The notes below the pieces were generated by a model. It did not search any database. It was not told where the DNA came from and was given only the letters and a program-made list of their open reading frames with translations. A stretch of 64,000 nucleotides of DNA from an uncultured Lachnospiraceae bacterium (GTDB lineage Bacteria > Bacillota > Clostridia > Lachnospirales > Lachnospiraceae): contig CACYPS010000017.1 in the NCBI GenBank assembly GCA_902776305.1, forward strand, positions 27,427-91,426, in the 5' to 3' direction. Position 1 is the first letter of the stretch. Every line of letters begins with the position of its first letter. The translations under genes were made by a program, and so were the position numbers. This document shows, one piece after another, positions 16,995 through 27,307 of this stretch.

Positions 16995-17470
16995 GAACCA
17001 TGTAAGTTTTAAAGGGTATCAAGCTGACGATGTTGTACTTGTACATGTACTGCTGTTTGAGAACCATGTAAGTTTTAAAGGGTATCAAGCGGATCTGATG
17101 CAGTCTATGACATCATCAAGTTTGAGAACCATGTAAGTTTTAAAGGGTATCAAGCCGATATCAATCCGAACGATACCGAAGCCAGTTTGAGAACCATGTA
17201 AGTTTTAAAGGGTATTAAGCTGAATGTCCAGAATATCCACGAGACATATAGTTTGAGAACCATGTAAGTATAAAGGGTATCAAGCTGGCAAACGCTAACG
17301 GAGATCCTCTTAATGGTTTGAGAACCATGTAAGTTTTAAAAGGTATCAAGCTGGTACAACGGATATGTTGAGATGGGGGCAGTTTGAGGACCATGTAAGT
17401 TTTAAAAGGGCATCAATCTGCCCGTGCTCGTGTCGTTTGAGAACTATGTTAGTTTTGAAGGGGATTAATC
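16989..17470 (+). CRISPR. Orphan CRISPR array, type II-like repeats, eight copies
   Basis: The repeat is 36 bp, beginning GTTTGAGAACCATG and ending GGGTATCAAGC, with partial end dyad as in type II repeats. Copies start at 16989, 17055, 17120, 17185, 17251, 17316, 17382 and 17435. Copies 1-4 are nearly identical (copy 1 lacks only the first G; copy 4 has one change). Copy 5 is 35 bp, copy 6 has one change, copy 7 is 37 bp with several changes and copy 8 is strongly degenerate. Spacers are 29-30 bp, all different, except the last, which is 16 bp. Decay at the right end suggests the leader was on the left, but the left flank is a ugd fragment, not a leader. No cas gene is in the window. Confidence 0.93.
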
Positions 17471-17508
17471 CGGGAAGGGCTTCTTCAAACGTCAGAAATG
17501 AGGTCACC

Positions 17509-20500
17509 ATGTCCCTACACATCTACACCGGCAGCAGCGGCTCCGGTAAAAGCCACCTAATCTATACGCAAATCATCAGGCAGTCCATGGAACATCCCAC
17601 AGATCGCTTCTTGGTCATTGTGCCTGAGCAATACTCGATGCAGACACAGAAGGAACTTGTCCGTCTGCACCCAAGGCACGGCATTCTGAATATCGACGTG
17701 CTTTCTTTTGCGCGCCTTGCTTACCGAGTCTTCGCGGAAGTGGGGGAGAGATCTCAACTGCTTGAGGAGATCGGCAAGAGCTTCGTGCTGCAGAAAATCG
17801 CCCTGGATCACAAGGAAGACATGTCTGTCCTGGGAACCAATCTGTCCAAGCCCGGCAATATCGCGGAGATGAAGTCCATGATTTCCGAGCTCCTGCTCTA
17901 TGGCATCTGCGCCGATATGCTGTCTCAAAACTCAGAAAAACAGCAAGGTACATCTCTCCTCGACCGCAAGCTCCACGACATACAGGTTGTCTACAACGCC
18001 TTTGAGTCCTATCTTGCGAATCGATATATGACTGCGGAGGAAGTTCCGGATGTCCTTGCGCGCGTTGCCGGGAAATCGGAGATTCTTCGTGATGCAATCA
18101 TAGTCTTTGACGGTTTTACCGGTTTCACGCCCGTACAGCTGAAGCTCATCGAAGAACTCATGCCCATCTGCCGTGATATGTATGTCACGGTCACCATGGA
18201 TCCGTCGGAGGATGCCTTTGGCAAATACCGTAAGACGGATCTCTTCAGCATGAGCCATGAGACGACGAGTGCGCTCTATGCCATCGCTCGTAAGACACAT
18301 GTGACAGTGGAGCCTGTCGTATATGTTTCTGCATCTGAAAGTAGCCGTTTTGCCACATCCCCGTCCCTCGCTTTCCTTGAACAGAATCTGTTCCGCAGGC
18401 ATCGCAAAGTCTGGAATGCGGGACAGAGCAATTCAAAAAGCGCCGCGGATAGCGATACTGCATCAAAATTCTCAGATGTGTCTGATTCCATTGCATCATT
18501 AGGTAGAGAGGGCACCGGTTCACTCGACATATCCATCTTCGCAGCCCGAAATCCTCTCGCTGAGGTGCAACATGCTGCCCAGTGCATAGCACGCATGGTC
18601 CGGGAGGAGGGGCTGAGATACCGGGACTTCGCCATCATAACCGGAGATCTGGCTACATACGATGATTATGTGAGACAGGTATTCGGCGAGGTCGATATAC
18701 CGTATTTCCTGGATGTAAAACGCTCTCTGATCCACAATACTTTCGTGGAATATGTCCGCGCAGCCGTTGAGGCATGCTCGGAGGACTATTCGTACGACAG
18801 TATATTCCGCATGCTGAAAACCGGTATGTCCGGCATTCCTGTAGCGGACATAGATCGTCTCGAAAATCATGTCCTGGCACTCGGGATCCGCGGTAAGAGA
18901 AGATGGCGCGAGAAGTGGGTCAATCACTCACGCAACGAAAATCCGGAATATATCCCGGAACTTGACGAAATCCGCAAGCAGGTGTGCGCGTTGCTCGATC
19001 CGATGGCGGATGCATTTGCGAAGAGGGGCAGCACTGTCAGAGACAAGACTGCAGCGCTTTTCGAGTTTTGCCAGCGCAGCGGCTGTGAGGTGAGACTCGC
19101 CGCAGATGCGGAGCGATTTGCAGAGGCGGGCAGACAGGATCTGACACGGGAGTATAAGCAGGTATATGCGCGCGTGATGGGATTTTTGGACAAGCTTGTA
19201 CAGGTTCTTGGAGATGAAAAGATATCCATGCGTGATTACCGCGCAGTCCTCGAGGCGGGATTTGCCGAGGAAAAAATCGGTATCATCCCACCCGGCACCG
19301 ATCAGGTCATGGTCGGCGATATGGAGCGCAGCCGCCTCTCCGATATCAAAGTATTATTCTTCCTCGGCGTGAACGAGGGCATGGTCCCGAAGAGCGAAAG
19401 CGCGGGCGGAATTCTGACCGAAATCGAACGCGAGCAGCTCCGTGAGCGCGACATTCGGCTGAAACCGACTCCGCGTGAAAATATCGCAATCGGAAGATTT
19501 TATATATATCTGGCTCTTACAAAGCCCTCACAGAAGCTGATTCTGTCCTATGCGGCGGCTACGTCACGGGGTGAGGTCATGAGACCGTCGTATCTGATTG
19601 CGACGATAAGGCAGCTGTTTCCGGGCCTTGATGTGCAGACTGAGTCAGATGATCTTATAGATCATATCGAGCGTCCGGAAAATGGACTTTCACTTCTCAC
19701 AGATTCCCTTGCCAGGCTTAAGGATCAGCCTCCTGCTCCGGCATTTGTGGAACTCTTTTCGTGGTATCACAGTCAGAAAGAGTATCGACAGCAGGCTGAA
19801 AATCTGCTCGTGGCAGCAACTGCCCGCAAGCCGCAGGATCAGATCGGCAAGGCTGCAGCGCGTGTTCTTTACGGCACGCGGCTGACTAATTCGGCGTCGA
19901 GGCTTGAGAGGTTCTCGGCGTGTGCATTTGCACACTACCTCCAATACGGTTTGCGCCTGAAAGACCGCGAGGAGTTCGAATTCTCCGGTATGGATCTGGG
20001 CAATGTGATACACAGTGCGCTCGAATTGTTCGGCAGGCAGGTTCGTGAAATGCAGGATGCAAATGGCACTCCGCTCTCATGGGCCACCATTGACGACGCG
20101 CAGCGCGACAGTCTTGCCCGAAAATGCGTCATGGACGCCGCACAGGTCTACAATCCTGTCCTTCTGCATGATTCGGCACGCAACGAGTATCAGATCAAGC
20201 GCATGCAGAGACTCATGACGACTTCCGTGTGGGCTCTTCAGAATCAGCTTGCGAGAGGTGATTTCAATCCGACGGAGTTCGAGGTCGATTTCCGGGATGT
20301 CACGGACCTGTCCACGGTCAACCTGCATCTGCCGGACGGAGCGAAAATGATGCTCACCGGACGCATTGACCGTCTGGATACCTGCAGGATCGACGGTAAG
20401 ACGTATGTTAAGATTATTGACTATAAGACGGGCGGGATGTCATTCGACATGACGGCAGTCTATTACGGATTGCAGCTCCAGCTCGTAGTTTATCTGAACG

Positions 20501-21027
20501 CGGCGCTGGAGATGTACGAGCGGGATGGTGCAGTGGCGGAGCCGGCCGGAATCTTCTATTATCAGATCAATGATCCGATAGAAGATTTTGAGGCGGGAGA
20601 TACGGTCGAGACCATCCGGCAGAGGGTGCTCAGGGACATGAAAGCTTCCGGTATCGTTTCCGATGATCCTGCGGCAGTTGGGCATCTGGATAAGACTCTC
20701 GGACCGGGGAATCAGAAATCGGATGTCATACCGGTCGAGCTGAAGAAGGACGGAAGTTTCTCCGCGCGATCTAAAACGGTGAGCAGTGACGGATTCCGTC
20801 TGATTTCTGCATATGTCAATAATAAGATCCGCGATATTGGAGCCTGCATCCTCGAAGGTGATGTGGATATCAATCCCTACGTATATAAGAACCGTACGGC
20901 CTGCGATTTTTGTCCGTACAGGCCGGTCTGCGGATTTGACCGCAAGATTCGCGGTTACGTGTTCCGAAGCCTTGTGACAATGAAGGACGAGGACGTCCTA
21001 CAGAAGATGGAAGAGGAACGGCAGTAA
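17509..21027 (+). CDS. addB: ATP-dependent helicase/nuclease subunit B AddB
   Basis: A 1172-aa protein, full length for AddB. The N-terminal Walker A is GSSGSGKS (residues 8-15). The C-terminal RecB-type nuclease motif IIDYKTGG is near residue 971, and the four iron-sulfur cysteines are C805, C1132, C1135 and C1141, matching the AddB [4Fe-4S] arrangement. With AddA it resects double-strand breaks until Chi sites. The frame is open upstream into the CRISPR array, but the ATG at 17509 begins the conserved MSLHIYTGSSG sequence and has a modest GAGGT site. It is located just 38 bp after the last repeat; addA follows after 147 bp. Confidence 0.97.
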   Translation: MSLHIYTGSSGSGKSHLIYTQIIRQSMEHPTDRFLVIVPEQYSMQTQKELVRLHPRHGILNIDVLSFARLAYRVFAEVGERSQLLEEIGKSFVLQKIALDHKEDMSVLGTNLSKPGNIAEMKSMISELLLYGICADMLSQNSEKQQGTSLLDRKLHDIQVVYNAFESYLANRYMTAEEVPDVLARVAGKSEILRDAIIVFDGFTGFTPVQLKLIEELMPICRDMYVTVTMDPSEDAFGKYRKTDLFSMSHETTSALYAIARKTHVTVEPVVYVSASESSRFATSPSLAFLEQNLFRRHRKVWNAGQSNSKSAADSDTASKFSDVSDSIASLGREGTGSLDISIFAARNPLAEVQHAAQCIARMVREEGLRYRDFAIITGDLATYDDYVRQVFGEVDIPYFLDVKRSLIHNTFVEYVRAAVEACSEDYSYDSIFRMLKTGMSGIPVADIDRLENHVLALGIRGKRRWREKWVNHSRNENPEYIPELDEIRKQVCALLDPMADAFAKRGSTVRDKTAALFEFCQRSGCEVRLAADAERFAEAGRQDLTREYKQVYARVMGFLDKLVQVLGDEKISMRDYRAVLEAGFAEEKIGIIPPGTDQVMVGDMERSRLSDIKVLFFLGVNEGMVPKSESAGGILTEIEREQLRERDIRLKPTPRENIAIGRFYIYLALTKPSQKLILSYAAATSRGEVMRPSYLIATIRQLFPGLDVQTESDDLIDHIERPENGLSLLTDSLARLKDQPPAPAFVELFSWYHSQKEYRQQAENLLVAATARKPQDQIGKAAARVLYGTRLTNSASRLERFSACAFAHYLQYGLRLKDREEFEFSGMDLGNVIHSALELFGRQVREMQDANGTPLSWATIDDAQRDSLARKCVMDAAQVYNPVLLHDSARNEYQIKRMQRLMTTSVWALQNQLARGDFNPTEFEVDFRDVTDLSTVNLHLPDGAKMMLTGRIDRLDTCRIDGKTYVKIIDYKTGGMSFDMTAVYYGLQLQLVVYLNAALEMYERDGAVAEPAGIFYYQINDPIEDFEAGDTVETIRQRVLRDMKASGIVSDDPAAVGHLDKTLGPGNQKSDVIPVELKKDGSFSARSKTVSSDGFRLISAYVNNKIRDIGACILEGDVDINPYVYKNRTACDFCPYRPVCGFDRKIRGYVFRSLVTMKDEDVLQKMEEERQ

Positions 21028-21174
21028 CGAGCAACGAAAAAAGTACAGCAGCCGATTGAATAATATCAGGAAGAAATCGTAAGGGCTAAAAAGCAACGGC
21101 AGTAATGAACAGAGTGCATCAGCCCTGTAATCCCGGAAAAGAATCCCTTAAGACAGAATAGGAGCAATAAACAG
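21028..21174 (+). other. addB-addA spacer with an imperfect internal duplication
   Basis: A motif beginning CGGCAGTAAC-GAGCAACG near the addB stop recurs as CGGCAGTAAT-GAACAGAG about 70 bp later, each followed by (A/T)CAGC. Nothing coding is seen. AATAGGAGC provides the addA ribosome site. Confidence 0.4.
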
Positions 21175-24100
21175 ATGCAATGGACACCAGACCAGCAGAA
21201 GGTAATAGATAAGAGGGACGACAACATCCTTGTCAGCGCCTCCGCAGGCAGCGGCAAGACTGCTGTACTTGTTGCGCGCATCCTTGCATATATCATGGAC
21301 CCGAAAGAGCCTGTGGACATCGATCGGCTATTGATAGTCACGTTCACCAAGGCAGCGGCCGGTGAAATGCGGGAGAGGATCGGCAAAGCGATCACGGATG
21401 CCCTGGCGGAGGATCCGGATAATGAGCACTTGCATCGCCAGTCTTCCCTGATCCACAACGCGCAGATCACGACCATAGACGGATTCTGCTCATATATTGT
21501 GAGAGCATACTGCCATACAACGGACCTTGAGCCGGGATTCCGTGTGGCCGATGAGGGAGAAGTGAAACTCCTGCGCGCGGATGTGATGCAGGAGATCATA
21601 GAGGAACTCCATGGACAGGAGGACGAAGAGTCAAGGTCGAAATTTGAGGATTTCATCGAGAGTTTTGCTACCGGCAAAACGGACAGAGTGGTGGAAGATG
21701 TCATTATAAAGGTTTTCGAGGCAGCAGAGAGCCAGCCGTGGCCGGATGTGTGGCTGGAGATGTGCCGTGCGAACAACGCCGCCGATGATTATGAGACAAT
21801 GGAACAGACAGCCTGGATGCAGGCCTACATGCGGGACGCTGACCTGCTTATTCGGGAGGGCCTTGCGTGGGCTGAGCAGAATATGGCACTTTGTGACAGC
21901 CCGGACGGACCGTCTGCCTATCTTCCGGTGGCACAGGATGACCTCAGGTTCTTTGAGGAGCTGTCTGCACTCGAAAGCTACGCGGAGAGAGTCGACTATG
22001 TTCGCGCTTATCTTTCGGGTAAACTGCCCAGGTTGTCGACTAAAAAGCCGGCTCCCGGGGAGGATCCTGCGCTCAGGGATGTGTTCAAGGCGAACCGCGC
22101 GGAAGCCAAGGCAATCAAAGATGATCTGGCAGAAAATGTTTACAGTTATACGCCGGACGAAGTCATGCGCGCCATGTCTGAAAATGCCCCGATTCTCGAC
22201 ACACTCATCGACGTCGTCCGGTATTTCAGTCTTCGCTACGCTAAGAAGAAGCGCGAGCGCAAGGTCGTGGATTTCGCGGATCTCGAGCATTTTGCGCTGC
22301 AGATCCTGCGGAATGAGGACGGCAGCCGCCGGGAACCCGCCAGAGAGCTCGCGAAGCGGTTCCGGGAAGTTATGTGCGACGAGTACCAGGACAGTAATTA
22401 TCTGCAGGAAGCGATCCTTACGGCGGTCAGCCGGATAGAGGACGGTCAGAACAATTACTTCTGCGTAGGTGACGTCAAACAGAGTATTTACGGTTTCCGC
22501 CATGCGAGACCGGATCTCTTTATGCGGAAGTTCCATGATTATACGCCGTATTCGGCAGATAAATCTTCTGAAGATGAAGACACGGACGTTCGAACGCAGG
22601 GCAAATACGCACGCAAGGCATCGGGCGGAGATAGTGCAGAAATCCGTCTTACCGGTACCCGCATCGACCTTCGACAGAACTTCCGGAGCCGGCACGAGGT
22701 GCTCGACTCCGCAAACGGTCTCTTTGAACAGCTTATGATCCCCGGCGTGGGAGGAGTAGCTTACGATCATGAGGCAGCTCTTGTCGTCGGCGCTTCGTAT
22801 CCGGAGTTCCAACACGGAGAGTTCAACACGGAGATCCTGCTCACCATGACACATGAAGAAGACACGGAAGGGAATTCTATCCTTGAAGATGAGTCGTCCG
22901 GAGCGGCAAGGGAGCTCGAAGCCCGCACAATTGCCGACCGGATCAGTCATCTGGTCAGACATGAGCAGATTTATGATATGAAGAGCGGACAGATGCGCGG
23001 TATTGAATACCGTGATATCGTCATTCTTCTCCGAACGATGAGCGGGTGGGCGGATATATTTGTAAATATTCTCGAACAACAGGGCATTCCGGCATACTCG
23101 ACAGCCAAGGGCGGATATTTCTCAGCAACCGAAGTCGTCACCATACTGAACTATCTGGCGATTCTCGATAACCCCGAGCAGGATGTTCCGTATGCGTCTA
23201 TATTGCGTTCACCGATCGTCGGCCTGACTGCTGAGGAGCTTGCGATGGTGCGGTGCGTGAACGGGACTCCGTCCTCCGGGAATAAGGAGGCGTGGTATCT
23301 GTCGCTGGCAGAATGCACGCGCAGATATGCTGCGGGTCAGGCGGAGCGGACGAATTATGCATTGCGGGACAAGCTTTCCGCTTTTCTCTCTTTTTATGAT
23401 GCAATGCGCGATAGTGTGTCATACACACCAATTCACGAACTGATTTGGAATATTCTCACGGAGACCGGATATCTTCACTATGCTTCGGCGCTTCCGGGAG
23501 GAGCGCAGCGCGCGGCCAATCTGCGCATGCTGACCGAGAAGGCGATCGCTTACGAGGAGACCAGTTATGTGGGACTTTTCAACTTCATACGATATATTAA
23601 GAACCTCCAGAAATATGATGTGGATGACGGCGAAGTCAGCGTGCTCGGTGAGAATGAAAATGTTGTTCGAATCGTCAGTATCCATAAGAGCAAGGGTCTG
23701 GAGTATCCTGTTGTGTTTGTTGCGGGGAACAGCAAAGCCTTCAACAGGAAAGATCTCTACGCGTCGCTTCTGATCGATCAGGAGTACGGACTTGCCTCGG
23801 ATTATGTGGATTTCCGGTCGAGAGTCCGCGTTCCTACTATTAAGAAAGCAGCGGTGAAGCGCAAACTGTTACGCGAAAATGTCGGTGAGGAGATGCGCGT
23901 TCTGTACGTTGCGCTGACACGTGCTAAGCAGAAACTTATTCTGTCCGGCACGATCAAGGATGAGGAGACGTACGAAAAGCTTAAAAATATGCAGGCGCCG
24001 CTCAGAGATGTGCAGTTTCCGGAGAATTATCTGTTGAACTCGCGAAATCCTATGGTCTTTTTCATTCCGGCTGTGGAGAGGATGATTGCCAGGGCGGATG

Positions 24101-25104
24101 CAGCAAAGCCCTGCCCGGTCACGGTTATGTTCGTGAAACCTTCGGACCTTACGATTGAGGAAATCAAAGAGGAATCACGCTTCGGTGAAACAATAAGGCT
24201 CCTCGGTTCTACGAATGGACGGAAAGTCTATGATTCTGCTGCACGGGAGATTATTGAGGAGCGGTTCTCCTATGTGTATCCGTATGAGGGGAGAGGAGCA
24301 GTACCTGCCAAGGTATCGGTCTCAGAATTAAAACACGGCCAGTTTACCGATGAGGAGGCTGAGGAGCAGTTTCCGGAGCCGGAGATTGTTCCGTACATTC
24401 CTGAGTTTATGCGGCAAATATCACATGAGGATGAGAAATCTATGCCGAATGTCGATTCCGGAATGTCAGCTTCGTCAGAGGACCTTTCTGTCAGTGTCGA
24501 TAGCACAGCTGTCATGCGAGGCACGGCCTACCATCGCGTTATGGAGCTTCTGGACTATGAGAGAATAAGAGCCGTGAGAAAAAATGCAGGCATGGCAGGG
24601 GGTGCCGGGACAAGCGGTGTGTCGGGTAACAGCGCCAAAGAAAGTATATCTGCCGCACTTATGTCCGAACTTGATACCCAGGTAAAAAGCTTCGTCCGGT
24701 CGGGACGCATCCTGCAGGAAGAGGCAGCTCTGGTCAACCTTCGGGATATTCTGACATTTGTCCTGAGTGGGCTGGGCGAGAGGATGGAGGCGGCATTTGC
24801 AGAGAAAAAACTGTACCGGGAGCAGCCCTTCACACTCGGCGTGTGTGCTTCGGAGATCAATTCGGATTACCCGGAGGATGAGCCGATTCTTGTTCAGGGC
24901 ATTATCGACGCTTTCTTCTACGAGGGGGATTCCATCGTACTGGTCGATTATAAGACGGATCGGGTGCGGAACCTTGATGAGCTCCGGAAGAGGTATCAGA
25001 TTCAACTTGATTCCTATGAGGAGGCGTTGTCGCGTGTGACGGGATATCCGGTAAGTCGGAAGATTATCTGGTCGTTTGCAAAAGGGAGAGAGCTGGTTCT
25101 GTGA
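21175..25104 (+). CDS. addA: ATP-dependent helicase/nuclease subunit A AddA
   Basis: A 1309-aa UvrD/Rep-type superfamily 1 helicase with a C-terminal nuclease. Walker A ASAGSGKT lies at residues 22-29, a Walker B-like DEYQDSN near 402 is the SF1 motif II, VALTRAKQKL near 918 is motif VI, and the nuclease motif VDYKTDR is near 1259. It provides the 3'-5' helicase and one nuclease of AddAB. Two low-complexity Ser/Gly/Glu-rich inserts (about 465-490 and 1135-1165) make it somewhat longer than B. subtilis AddA. It is transcribed with addB. Confidence 0.97.
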   Translation: MQWTPDQQKVIDKRDDNILVSASAGSGKTAVLVARILAYIMDPKEPVDIDRLLIVTFTKAAAGEMRERIGKAITDALAEDPDNEHLHRQSSLIHNAQITTIDGFCSYIVRAYCHTTDLEPGFRVADEGEVKLLRADVMQEIIEELHGQEDEESRSKFEDFIESFATGKTDRVVEDVIIKVFEAAESQPWPDVWLEMCRANNAADDYETMEQTAWMQAYMRDADLLIREGLAWAEQNMALCDSPDGPSAYLPVAQDDLRFFEELSALESYAERVDYVRAYLSGKLPRLSTKKPAPGEDPALRDVFKANRAEAKAIKDDLAENVYSYTPDEVMRAMSENAPILDTLIDVVRYFSLRYAKKKRERKVVDFADLEHFALQILRNEDGSRREPARELAKRFREVMCDEYQDSNYLQEAILTAVSRIEDGQNNYFCVGDVKQSIYGFRHARPDLFMRKFHDYTPYSADKSSEDEDTDVRTQGKYARKASGGDSAEIRLTGTRIDLRQNFRSRHEVLDSANGLFEQLMIPGVGGVAYDHEAALVVGASYPEFQHGEFNTEILLTMTHEEDTEGNSILEDESSGAARELEARTIADRISHLVRHEQIYDMKSGQMRGIEYRDIVILLRTMSGWADIFVNILEQQGIPAYSTAKGGYFSATEVVTILNYLAILDNPEQDVPYASILRSPIVGLTAEELAMVRCVNGTPSSGNKEAWYLSLAECTRRYAAGQAERTNYALRDKLSAFLSFYDAMRDSVSYTPIHELIWNILTETGYLHYASALPGGAQRAANLRMLTEKAIAYEETSYVGLFNFIRYIKNLQKYDVDDGEVSVLGENENVVRIVSIHKSKGLEYPVVFVAGNSKAFNRKDLYASLLIDQEYGLASDYVDFRSRVRVPTIKKAAVKRKLLRENVGEEMRVLYVALTRAKQKLILSGTIKDEETYEKLKNMQAPLRDVQFPENYLLNSRNPMVFFIPAVERMIARADAAKPCPVTVMFVKPSDLTIEEIKEESRFGETIRLLGSTNGRKVYDSAAREIIEERFSYVYPYEGRGAVPAKVSVSELKHGQFTDEEAEEQFPEPEIVPYIPEFMRQISHEDEKSMPNVDSGMSASSEDLSVSVDSTAVMRGTAYHRVMELLDYERIRAVRKNAGMAGGAGTSGVSGNSAKESISAALMSELDTQVKSFVRSGRILQEEAALVNLRDILTFVLSGLGERMEAAFAEKKLYREQPFTLGVCASEINSDYPEDEPILVQGIIDAFFYEGDSIVLVDYKTDRVRNLDELRKRYQIQLDSYEEALSRVTGYPVSRKIIWSFAKGRELVL

Positions 25105-25146
25105 AGCAGTGCAATTCTTTGATTTAACGTGCTGAAATGAAAAAAC

Positions 25147-25176
25147 TTGTCAATTTATGTAAAAACGGTATATACT
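25147..25176 (+). promoter_or_regulatory. Promoter upstream of the sortase gene
   Basis: TTGTCA (25147-25152), 18-bp spacer, TATACT (25171-25176). The sortase start lies 64 bp further on. Confidence 0.6.
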
Positions 25177-25239
25177 GATTGGTACGTAATTAGTATTATT
25201 TTCCATAGATTTAAAGTGTAGTTTTAGGGAGCTTGCAGA

Positions 25240-25926
25240 ATGGATAATAAACCAAAGAAACGAAAAGGCGGATTCCTGATAACGTTAGGATTGCTTACGA
25301 TTATCGCCGCACTCGGACTGGTCGGTTACAATGTCTGGGATGCGAAGCGTGCGGAAGATGCCAGCAAAGAAATAGTGGATCAACTGGATGCGATTCTCCC
25401 GGCTGAGAGAACGCTTCCCGAAGAGCCCATGATCGAGGAGGCCCCGACCCGCGAGGAAGAGGCGCAGGAGGAGGAAAAAAAGTATCCGCCGATGCCGGTC
25501 GTGGAGATCGATGGGTACTATTATATCGGTGAGCTTGATATTCCCGATCTTGGCCTGCATCTGCCGGTCATGGCAGAATGGGATATGGACAGACTCAAGA
25601 TTTCTCCATGCCATTACAGCGGTTCCTACTATTCGAACGACCTGGTCGTCCTGGCGCATAACTATGCGCGGCATTTCAGCCTGATCAAGTGGATCGATAT
25701 CGGGGCGGAGATTTATTTTACAAATGTTGAAGGCGTCGTATATCAATACCAGGTCTCGAACCGTGTCACGCTCGAGCCGGCACAGGTGTCCGAGATGATA
25801 CGGAATCAGAACAACACCAAGGGCGAGGAAGCTGAGACCGCCGAGGACTGGGACCTTACACTGTTTACCTGTAATACAGGCGGTTCCACGAGATGCGCGG
25901 TGAGATGTGTGCGGACAGACGGGTAA
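25240..25926 (+). CDS. Sortase family protein
   Basis: A 228-aa protein with a Lys-rich N-terminus, a signal-anchor helix (about residues 11-31), an acidic linker and a sortase barrel. The catalytic triad is visible as H140 in AHNYARHF, C211 in LFTCNTGG and R218 in STRCAVR. Sortases join surface proteins to the cell wall at LPXTG-like signals or build pili. No obvious LPXTG substrate is encoded nearby, so it is probably a class B/D-like orphan housekeeping sortase; the class is not certain. TC-to-R spacing is short, as usual. Confidence 0.82.
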   Translation: MDNKPKKRKGGFLITLGLLTIIAALGLVGYNVWDAKRAEDASKEIVDQLDAILPAERTLPEEPMIEEAPTREEEAQEEEKKYPPMPVVEIDGYYYIGELDIPDLGLHLPVMAEWDMDRLKISPCHYSGSYYSNDLVVLAHNYARHFSLIKWIDIGAEIYFTNVEGVVYQYQVSNRVTLEPAQVSEMIRNQNNTKGEEAETAEDWDLTLFTCNTGGSTRCAVRCVRTDG

Positions 25927-26017
25927 AACGTGCAGGCAGGGGCAAATCCGGCTCGCGGGATCCAGTTTGGCATACATAGCCGAATAGCGGGACCGATTAC
26001 GAAAGAAGGTTCTGTAC

Positions 26018-26046
26018 TTGCAACATCGTTCAAATTTTAGTATAGT
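26018..26046 (+). promoter_or_regulatory. Promoter of prfB
   Basis: TTGCAA (26018-26023), 17-bp spacer, TATAGT (26041-26046). The roughly 95-nt leader holds two short hairpins, CCGCC/GGCGG and CTCCTC/GAGGAG, before the GAGGGTGAG ribosome site. Confidence 0.6.
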
Positions 26047-26145
26047 ACAGTGGATATATATAAATCACGCTTCCGCCTTACGTCGGGGCGGCAGTGTACA
26101 CCTCCTCCGTAGAGGAGCGGTCTTAACGAAAGAGGGTGAGACTAA

Positions 26146-27295
26146 ATGGTAGAGTTAGATCCGATCAGATACGAACTGAATTCCTACGACGAACCTTTAG
26201 TTGAAATGAGGGATTCACTTTAACCTCGCTATCAAAGAAATGCGAATTCAGGAACTAAACAGAGAAATGGAAGATCCTCATCTTTGGGATAATCCGGATG
26301 AGGCACAGAAGAAAACCAAACTGCTTGCCAGTCTGAAAGCTGATGTGAACGGATACGATGAATTGGTCGCTGCGCGCGATGATATCCGTGACATGATCGA
26401 GATGGCTGACGAGGAACCGGATCCGGCGCTTGTTCCGGAAGTACAGGAAATGTTCGATGCGTTCAAGGCTAAGTTCGAGAAGATCCGCATGAAGACACTC
26501 CTTTCCGGCGAATATGATAACTGCAACGCTATTATCACGCTGCATGCAGGTACCGGCGGAACAGAAGCGATGGACTGGACAAATATGCTTTACCGCATGT
26601 ACACGAGATGGTGCGAAGCTCATGGGTATACCTATGAAGTGCTGGATATACTCGAGGGCGATGAAGCGGGTCTCAAATCCGTCACATTCCAGGTCAACGG
26701 AGAGAATGCTTACGGCATGCTGAAATCCGAGCACGGTGTTCACAGGCTTGTGCGTATTTCCCCGTTCAATGCCAACGGCAAGCGACAGACGTCCTTCTCC
26801 GCATGCGAAGTCATGCCGGACATCGAGGAGGATCTCGATATTGAAATCGATCCGAAGGATATCCGCATCGATACCTATCGTTCATCCGGTGCGGGCGGTC
26901 AGCATATCAATAAGACAAGTTCTGCTATAAGAATTACGCATTTCCCGACAGGAATCGTCGTGACATGCCAGAATGAGCGGTCCCAGTTCCAGAATAAGGA
27001 CAAGGCTTTCCAGGAACTGAAGATCAAGCTCTTCATGCTCAAGAAGCAGCAGAATGCGGACAAGCTTGACGATATCCGCGGAAAGGTGACTGAGATTGCA
27101 TGGGGCAATCAGATCCGTTCTTATTTCCTTCAGCCGTATCAGCTGATCAAGGATCTGAGGACAAATGAAGAGCAGACCAACGCTCAGAAAGTCCTCGACG
27201 GAGATATTGACCCGTTCATCAATGCTTTCCTCAAATGGGAAGCGCTTGGCGGCAGAGCCAGAGAAGCAGCCGCAGATGCCACGGCAATTCGGTAA
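26146..27295 (+). CDS. prfB: Peptide chain release factor 2, with programmed +1 frameshift
   Basis: RF2 terminates translation at UGA and UAA. Codons 1-25 (starting MVELDPIRYELNSYDEPLVE) end at CTT followed by an in-frame TAA at 26221-26223; after a +1 shift the frame continues with NLAIKEMRIQEL to 27295, giving 382 aa. The anticodon-like SPF is at residues 205-207 and the peptidyl-hydrolysis GGQ at 250-252. An alternative start at the ATG 26240 would lose the N-terminal domain and ignore the recoding signal, so it is not preferred. Frameshifting provides autoregulation by RF2 level. Confidence 0.95.
26207..26224 (+). promoter_or_regulatory. prfB programmed frameshift site (CTT TAA C)
   Basis: A Shine-Dalgarno-like GAGGG lies 5 nt before the slippery CTT, followed by TAA and C. 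This matches the prfB recoding element, except that the stop is UAA where UGA is the usual choice. Confidence 0.88.
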
Positions 27296-27307
27296 TTTGC
27301 TTCTCCA

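Noticed and set aside
21631-23079. 482-codon minus-strand frame
   Set aside because: Antisense to addA, which is intact and unmistakable.
25240-25926. A pilus or LPXTG surface-protein cluster around the sortase
   Set aside because: No neighbouring gene encodes an LPXTG-like sorting signal; the carboxypeptidase at 53523 has a membrane helix and basic tail but no such motif.
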